From Allosphingosinicella sp. (GTDB taxonomy: Bacteria > Pseudomonadota > Alphaproteobacteria > Sphingomonadales > Sphingomonadaceae), in contig JASLBD010000363.1 of the NCBI GenBank assembly GCA_030146745.1, forward strand, positions 1-8,087: a stretch of 8,087 nt of DNA. The letters run 5' to 3'. Below, piece by piece: positions 5,101-8,087 of this stretch (its first letter is position 1; every line of letters begins with the position of its first letter). The notes beneath the pieces are model-generated. The model ran no database searches. It was not told the origin of the DNA and was given only the letters and a program-made list of their open reading frames with translations. Made by a program: the position numbers and the translations under genes.

Positions 5101-8087
5101 CGCGGTCTACAGCGGCACCGCCGCGACCATCAACGGCCTGATCGCCAACAACACGATCGGCACCGACAACAACCTGTTCGAGACCAACTCGAACGGCGGC
5201 TCGGTCAACGGCGGCGCCGGGATCAACGTCGGCTTCACCCGCGGCCCCGGCAGCGGCACGATCAACTATGCGGTCCGGATCGACGGCAACAATGTCCGCG
5301 ACATCCAGAATGCGTTCGGCGGAATCATGCTGGGCGCGAACATGATCGGCACGACCGGCATCGCCCGGCTCGAAGCGACGGTCACGAACAATACGGTCGA
5401 GGAAGTCGGCGGCGACGTCCTCGCCGGCCTCTACGGCATCGTCGGCGGCGCGAGCAGCCCCGCGAACAGCCAGGACGCCGCCAAGATGGGCGTCGTCGTC
5501 TCGGGCAACACCTTCACCGCCGGCGCCAGCAACGGCGGCGCAGCGATTTTCTTCGACCAGCTCTCCGGCGCCGCCAATTATTATTTCCCCGGCTATACGG
5601 TGAACGCCAATTCGAGCCACGGCGAATACCGGCCGTCGGGCGGCGGCGGCACGGCCAGCACCAGCCTCGACGCGTTCATGGATGCCAACAACACCCTCAT
5701 CAGCGGCCCCTTCCCGGGCGTCGCAGGTTCTGACGTCGACGCCAACTTCACCACCGGAATCACCAACCAGACCTTCGTGCTCGCCGTTCCGATCATGGCG
5801 GCGCCGCAACTCGGCATCGGCTGGGAGGATCTCGAGGTCAGCCCGGTCAGCGCTCCGCCGCGCGACGCCGAGGTGCCGGCCACAGCCGATAATACGGGCA
5901 CCGGCACCGGCACCGGCACCGGCGGCACGGGCACGGGCACGGACACCGGCGGCACCGGCACGGGCTCCGGAACCGGGGGCTCCGGCACTCCGCCGGCCGC
6001 GGTCGACGACGGCCTGCTCAGCCAGACCGAGCTGAACCTCCTCATCGAGGCGGCGATCCAGCGCTGGATCGACGCCGGCGCGAGCGCCGGGCAGGTCGAG
6101 GCGATGCGCGCCGTCCAATTCGGCATCGTCGACATGGCGGGGATCTTCGTCGGCTCCTCGACCCACGGAATCGTCAACGTCGACAACGACGCCGCCGGCC
6201 ACGGCTGGTTCGTCGATTCCACTCCGGGAGAAGACGGCGAATATGAGGGCTCCGGCACCCGGCTCACCGCCGATGCGGGCGGCGCCGCCGCCGGCAAGAT
6301 CGACCTCCTCACCGTTCTGATGCACGAGCTCGGCCACCAGATCGGCCTCGGCGACGAATATATGCCGGTCAGCGCGGACGACCTGATGTACGGCTATGTC
6401 AATGTCGGCGAGCGGCGGCTGCCGGCGCAGGGCGAAGCGGCCGGGGCCACGCCCGGCTCGGTCGGCTCGACCGCCTACGCGATCACGCCCGTCAGCATCG
6501 GCACCGTTCCGGCCGGCAAGACGGTCGACATCCTCATCAAGTCGACGATCGACGCCCAGACCAACGGTTTCATCGCCAACCTGGTCAACACCGCGACCAT
6601 CACCGGAAGCAACTTCACGCTCGCCGACATCCAGGAGACGATCGCGCTCGACGGGCTGACGCTCTCCGACCTCGTCTTCCTCGACGTCAACAAGGACGGC
6701 GATTTCGACTCCGGCACCGATTCCGGCATCGTCGGAGTGGTCGTAGACCTCTATGCCGATACCAACGGCAGCGACGGCTGGGACGCGGGCGACGCCTTCC
6801 TCGGCACCACCACCACCGTCGTGGGCGGCCTCTACAGCTTCGCGGGCCTCGCCCCGGGCGATTATATCGTCGTCGTCAACGCGACGAATTTCGACGACGG
6901 CGAAGTGCTCGACGGCAAGGTGTCGGTTGCCGGCGGCACGGATCCCGACGACAATATCGACCATGACGACAACGGCGTCGCCGGAGTCACCGGCCTCGGC
7001 GCGGCCGTCGCCGCCATGGCGATCACGCTTTCCCCCAACAACGAAGGCCCGAGCTTCACGTCCGGCGACGGGATTCCCGGCGAGGACGTCAACAACACGG
7101 TCGATTTCGGCTTCCTCGCGCCCAACGCGGCGCCGACCTCGACGGAGCTCGACGGCGACATTGCCGAATATGTCGAGGGCGCGGGCCCGGTAAGGCTCGA
7201 CGTGGGCACCGCCGCAACCCTGAGCGACGACAATGCCAATTTCGCCGGAGGCACGCTCACCGTCGCCATCGGCGCCGGCGCCGACACGGCCGACGACGTG
7301 CTGTCGATCGCCACCACCGCCACCGTCACCCTCGGGGCGGGAAGCACCGTGCTGGTCGACGGAACGAGCATCGGCACCTACGCCGGCGGCACCGGCGGCA
7401 CCGCGCTCACCATCACGCTCAATTCCAGCGCCAATGCCGGCAATGTCGACGACCTGCTGCAGGCGCTGCAGTACAACAATACCGATACGGTCAATCCGTC
7501 GAACGATGCGCGCGCTGTCTCGATCACCCTGGTCGACGGCGCCGGCGACGACGGCGGCCTCGGCGAGGATACGCTGGTCATCGACACTTCGGTCACCGTC
7601 ACCGACGTCAACGACGAGCCGGCCGGCGACGACAATGACGACACCACGGACGATGTGACCCCGCTCGTCTTCGACGCAGCGAACTTCAGCACCGGCTTCG
7701 ACGATCCGGACGGCAACAGCTTCGCCGGAGTCTACATCACCACCCTGCCTTCGGCCGCGGACGGCGAGCTCCAGCTGGGCGGAGTCGCCATCGACGCGGG
7801 CGACTTCATCAGCCTCGCCGACCTCGACGACGGCGACTTCACCTTCGTACCCGCGTCGGGCTCGGCCGGAAACAGCCCGACCTTCACCTTCCAGGTGCGG
7901 GACAATGGCGGGGTGCTCAATTCCGGGGTCGACACCGACCAGACCCCCAACACCTTCACGATCGCCATCACCGCCTCCAACCTGGCGCCGGCCCTGGATC
8001 TCGACGCCGACGACAGCAACACCGTCGGCACGGGCTTCGCGTCGGCTTATTCGGAAGGCGACGCCGGCGGGGCCGCGATCGCCGACA
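1934..8087 (+). CDS. Giant modular secreted protein (beta-helix, metalloprotease-like and cadherin-like domains), C-terminus cut
   Basis: The frame is open from ATG 1934 to the right edge, giving at least 2051 residues with no stop. The beginning MAVNITATRTSTLF has no signal peptide, as expected for a type I secretion substrate whose signal is C-terminal. Modules in order are: an acidic-loop N-terminal domain (about 1-66), a cadherin-like domain (about 70-165), a long parallel beta-helix (about 168-1215), a Gly-Thr linker (1321-1352), a metzincin-like protease domain (about 1355-1497), a DUF11-like segment (about 1517-1570), an SdrD-B-like domain (about 1577-1730), two cadherin-like domains (about 1731-2014) and the start of a further repeat. 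Composition is rich in Gly, Asn, Thr and Asp and has almost no Cys, typical of calcium-stabilised extracellular proteins. The exporter ATPase and adaptor just upstream are its likely secretion machinery. The role is inferred to be a surface adhesin or released matrix protein; binding target, RTX repeats and secretion signal are not visible. Confidence 0.92.
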   Translation, partial: MAVNITATRTSTLFDDKDNDGQFDPGDIITTRIRITVGSGDDAEGVTVNATTDGLTIDSLDAEAVQVTPIAFDDFLPSITGNTPMTFTAAQLLGNDVDPDGAEINLIITGVSSASNGAIVNNGDGTFTFTPTTGHVGTASFQYTVADEDGLAGVSTGVVSFTVTDPVWYVDANYGGANGASDGSYLKPFTSLAPLSTGGSADGLDNADDTIFVYNSGTYSAGIVLEAGQKLFGDGHAFSVNGLSIGASGTNTTIGYSGVGVTLAADNTIMGVSLNGSLATSVGIQDNGNVGTLIVDQSSIIGQGKAVHIDNGGTLNVDLDQLSSGASATQGIHLQGVTGTFAAATGHIQSSAGTAVLIGAAGGGTASSGGDVNFTYGGAISSPAGSLVEIQDRTGGTVTFTGSLTEGSIAAGTTGILVDGSAGTVNFNGQTFVSAGGLGGNGVTLTNNSGTINFLATGTGLDITTATGSGLTFTGGGTLNITGSGNSVVTGTGQVLNLQNGAMGTSGISFQTLTSGTVASGNAININNLDAAGAGTFSGGAVTIGGGAADGINIASSNSTFSFASATIDNAVGDGIEINGQAQTQGAVTFTTVNIDGVNGAGVNIVGATNAVNVNGGTIGATNDPGGDGVTVTGGTGAVTVAAAITKTSGGNELVDISGHATGAITVSGALTASVGGGGIRLVNNSSGNIDFTGNTTINTGTLNAINFTNTGATGANVTFSEGSLDIDTTSGTGINATSTTVGAGSLTISGATGVGNIVSSTTGRAINIDGVTANITLNEVNVSGGGSTTGVFVRNTGSGGQFVVTGEGSTAGSGGVIQNIGDGGVNAAIGAAPTTGTGYYFENVSNVSLSNISITGSMGNFGIRGENVTNFTLRDSTVQPTVGNFGNNESVDEGAIRFGTAGSSTGLTGTALFEGNVIGGGYEDNLAVYVYGSNTLNMTVRDSANDQAVFNHNSLNFGSDSLGFESGGTSNVTLNVTGVDFNGARGDQLGVSQIGNTTQTLNVTNNTFHNTHGNIVSGGGGVWLLGGDLAASSNVTVNYTFTGNSIKGAHGDALRAVYSGTAATINGLIANNTIGTDNNLFETNSNGGSVNGGAGINVGFTRGPGSGTINYAVRIDGNNVRDIQNAFGGIMLGANMIGTTGIARLEATVTNNTVEEVGGDVLAGLYGIVGGASSPANSQDAAKMGVVVSGNTFTAGASNGGAAIFFDQLSGAANYYFPGYTVNANSSHGEYRPSGGGGTASTSLDAFMDANNTLISGPFPGVAGSDVDANFTTGITNQTFVLAVPIMAAPQLGIGWEDLEVSPVSAPPRDAEVPATADNTGTGTGTGTGGTGTGTDTGGTGTGSGTGGSGTPPAAVDDGLLSQTELNLLIEAAIQRWIDAGASAGQVEAMRAVQFGIVDMAGIFVGSSTHGIVNVDNDAAGHGWFVDSTPGEDGEYEGSGTRLTADAGGAAAGKIDLLTVLMHELGHQIGLGDEYMPVSADDLMYGYVNVGERRLPAQGEAAGATPGSVGSTAYAITPVSIGTVPAGKTVDILIKSTIDAQTNGFIANLVNTATITGSNFTLADIQETIALDGLTLSDLVFLDVNKDGDFDSGTDSGIVGVVVDLYADTNGSDGWDAGDAFLGTTTTVVGGLYSFAGLAPGDYIVVVNATNFDDGEVLDGKVSVAGGTDPDDNIDHDDNGVAGVTGLGAAVAAMAITLSPNNEGPSFTSGDGIPGEDVNNTVDFGFLAPNAAPTSTELDGDIAEYVEGAGPVRLDVGTAATLSDDNANFAGGTLTVAIGAGADTADDVLSIATTATVTLGAGSTVLVDGTSIGTYAGGTGGTALTITLNSSANAGNVDDLLQALQYNNTDTVNPSNDARAVSITLVDGAGDDGGLGEDTLVIDTSVTVTDVNDEPAGDDNDDTTDDVTPLVFDAANFSTGFDDPDGNSFAGVYITTLPSAADGELQLGGVAIDAGDFISLADLDDGDFTFVPASGSAGNSPTFTFQVRDNGGVLNSGVDTDQTPNTFTIAITASNLAPALDLDADDSNTVGTGFASAYSEGDAGGAAIAD
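2141..2428 (+). other. Cadherin-like (tandem-95/Big_9-like) domain
   Basis: Residues about 70-165 read as a classic bacterial cadherin-like beta-sandwich. It starts with DDFLP, then FTAAQLLGNDVDPDG, GAIVNNGDGTFTFTP, GHVGTASFQYTVADEDG and a final strand SFTV. The LLGNDxDPDG and DGTFTFTPxxxxxGxxxFxYTVxDxxG pattern is the signature of the tandem-95 family found in large surface proteins. Such domains usually act as calcium-stiffened spacers; here a single copy leads straight into the beta-helix. Confidence 0.8.
2435..5578 (+). other. Long right-handed parallel beta-helix region
   Basis: Residues about 168-1215 open with WYVDANYGGANGASDGSYLKP, the entry motif common to pectate-lyase-like and DUF1565-like helices (YVD...G..DG....PF.SL). 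More than 1000 residues follow in short strand-turn units with Gly/Asn/Thr/Ser turns, such as GNGVTLTNNSGTINF, GDGIEINGQ and GGDGVTVTGG. Alternating small and aliphatic residues and Asn-rich turns (VTNNTF, IANNTIG, VSGNTFTAG) are typical of parallel beta-helices. The last third has more charged and aromatic residues, so binding or enzymatic surfaces may lie there. No polysaccharide lyase catalytic triad could be identified by eye; an adhesive or stalk role is as likely as an enzymatic one. Confidence 0.75.
5894..5989 (+). repeat. Gly-Thr repeat linker before the protease-like domain
   Basis: Residues 1321-1352 consist almost only of Gly and Thr with a few Ser and one Asp. At DNA level the first part is GGCACC repeated four times (5897-5920), then degenerate GGCACG/GGCACC units. 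It looks like a flexible hinge separating the beta-helix and its connecting region from the metalloprotease-like domain. The 6-bp unit keeps the reading frame, so copy-number change would alter linker length and not switch the gene off. Confidence 0.85.
5996..6424 (+). other. Metzincin-type zinc metalloprotease-like domain
   Basis: Residues about 1355-1497 contain VLMHELGHQIGLGDEY, with the zinc motif HExxHxxGxxD at H1464, E1465, H1468, G1471 and D1474. A likely Met-turn, DLMYGYVNVGERRLP, has its Met at 1485. Upstream, LLSQTELNLLIEAAIQRWIDAG and HGWFVDSTP match a domain seen repeatedly in giant T1SS surface proteins, where the usual form is MHELGHVLGLDD followed by DLM and G.RRLP. All catalytic residues of the family appear present, with Asp as the third ligand as in snapalysin-type metzincins. 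Activity and substrate are unknown; cleavage of its own chain or of a neighbour is inference. Confidence 0.8.
6662..7123 (+). other. SdrD-B-like beta-sandwich domain
   Basis: Residues about 1577-1730 start LSDLVFLDVNKDGDFDSG, continue with GIVGVVVDLYADTNG, GGLYSFAGLAPGDYIVVV and end VDFGFLAP. This order (FxDxNxDGxxD, GVxVxLY, YxFxGLxPGDYxVxV, VDFGF) is the SdrD B-like pattern of surface-protein stalks. Two acidic loops (1584-1596 and 1609-1620) fit calcium binding. A stretch just before it (about 1517-1570, with IGTVPAGKTVDILIKSTIDAQ) looks like part of a DUF11-like domain. Confidence 0.8.
7124..7624 (+). other. Cadherin-like repeat domain 2
   Basis: Residues about 1731-1897 run from NAAPTSTELDGDIAEYVEG to VTVTDVNDEPA. 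Recognisable parts are YVEGAGPVRLD, TLSDDNANFAGGTLTVAI, LLQALQYNNTD and AVSITLVDGAGDDGG. The pattern is common in tandem in large proteobacterial T1SS proteins. It presumably acts as a calcium-dependent rigid spacer between the protease-like domain and the unseen C-terminal part. Confidence 0.7.
7625..7975 (+). other. Cadherin-like repeat domain 3
   Basis: Residues about 1898-2014 begin with the acidic stretch GDDNDDTTDD and contain STGFDDPDGNSFAGVYIT, GDFISLADLDDGDFTFVP, PTFTFQVRDNGG and a closing strand NTFTIAIT. The DPDG-x-FAGVxIxxLP and FTFQVRDNGG elements mark a cadherin-like module of a different subtype from its predecessor. The next repeat, NLAPALDLDADDSNTVG with YSEGDAGGAAIAD (from base 7979), is cut by the right edge, so the array continues. 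Confidence 0.65.

Noticed and set aside
2435..5578. CRISPR array or DNA-level tandem repeat in the Gly/Asn-rich region
   Set aside because: The periodicity is at protein level; there are no identical direct repeats with unique spacers, and the reading frame is uninterrupted.
4214..6964. Very long reverse-strand open frame (916 codons) opposite the giant gene
   Set aside because: Its product is a low-complexity run of Ala, Gly, Val, Asp and Arg with no domain pattern. It mirrors the Gly/Thr/Asn-rich codons of the + strand gene, whose modules are recognisable; long antisense frames are common in GC-rich DNA.
1..8087. tRNA, rRNA, transposase, IS ends or attachment sites
   Set aside because: No cloverleaf, rRNA segment, transposase motif or flanking inverted repeats were seen; essentially all sequence outside 1772-1933 is coding on the + strand.

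Overview
The window is GC-rich throughout and shows one continuous reading direction on the + strand. It is part of a type I secretion (T1SS) locus of a Gram-negative bacterium. The high GC content, the LapB-like exporter ATPase sequence and the style of the giant surface protein suggest a proteobacterium. An alphaproteobacterium, perhaps a sphingomonad or a rhizobial relative, is my best guess, but this is inference and no taxonomic marker gene is present.

Layout: (1) Bases 1-466 hold the C-terminal end of an ABC exporter ATPase, cut by the left edge. (2) Bases 470-1771 hold a complete HlyD/LapC-type membrane fusion protein, 3 nt after the ATPase stop and clearly co-transcribed with it. (3) Bases 1772-1933 are a 162-bp intergenic gap with T-tracts unlike the rest of the window. 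It may hold a weak terminator and/or the promoter of the next gene. (4) From 1934 to the right edge (8087) one uninterrupted frame encodes at least 2051 residues of a giant modular secreted protein whose C-terminus lies outside the window.

Visible modules of the giant protein, in order: a short N-terminal domain with an acidic Asp-rich loop and no signal peptide (about 1-66); a cadherin-like/tandem-95-like beta domain (about 70-165); a very long Gly/Asn/Thr-rich right-handed parallel beta-helix (about 168-1215); a connecting region and a Gly-Thr linker (1321-1352); a metzincin-type zinc metalloprotease-like domain with HELGHQIGLGD (about 1355-1497); a DUF11-like stretch; an SdrD-B-like beta-sandwich (about 1577-1730); two different cadherin-like domains (about 1731-1897 and 1898-2014); and the first residues of another repeat (from 2016).

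How they fit together: the ATPase and HlyD protein would form the inner-membrane part of a T1SS channel, and the giant protein next door is the obvious substrate. It lacks an N-terminal signal peptide, as T1SS substrates do, and its modules resemble those of large adhesins. An outer-membrane TolC-like partner, RTX nonapeptides and a C-terminal secretion signal are not visible here. The most interesting point is a protease-like domain placed between a roughly 1050-residue beta-helix and the cadherin-like stalk, which could allow processing or release of the helix.
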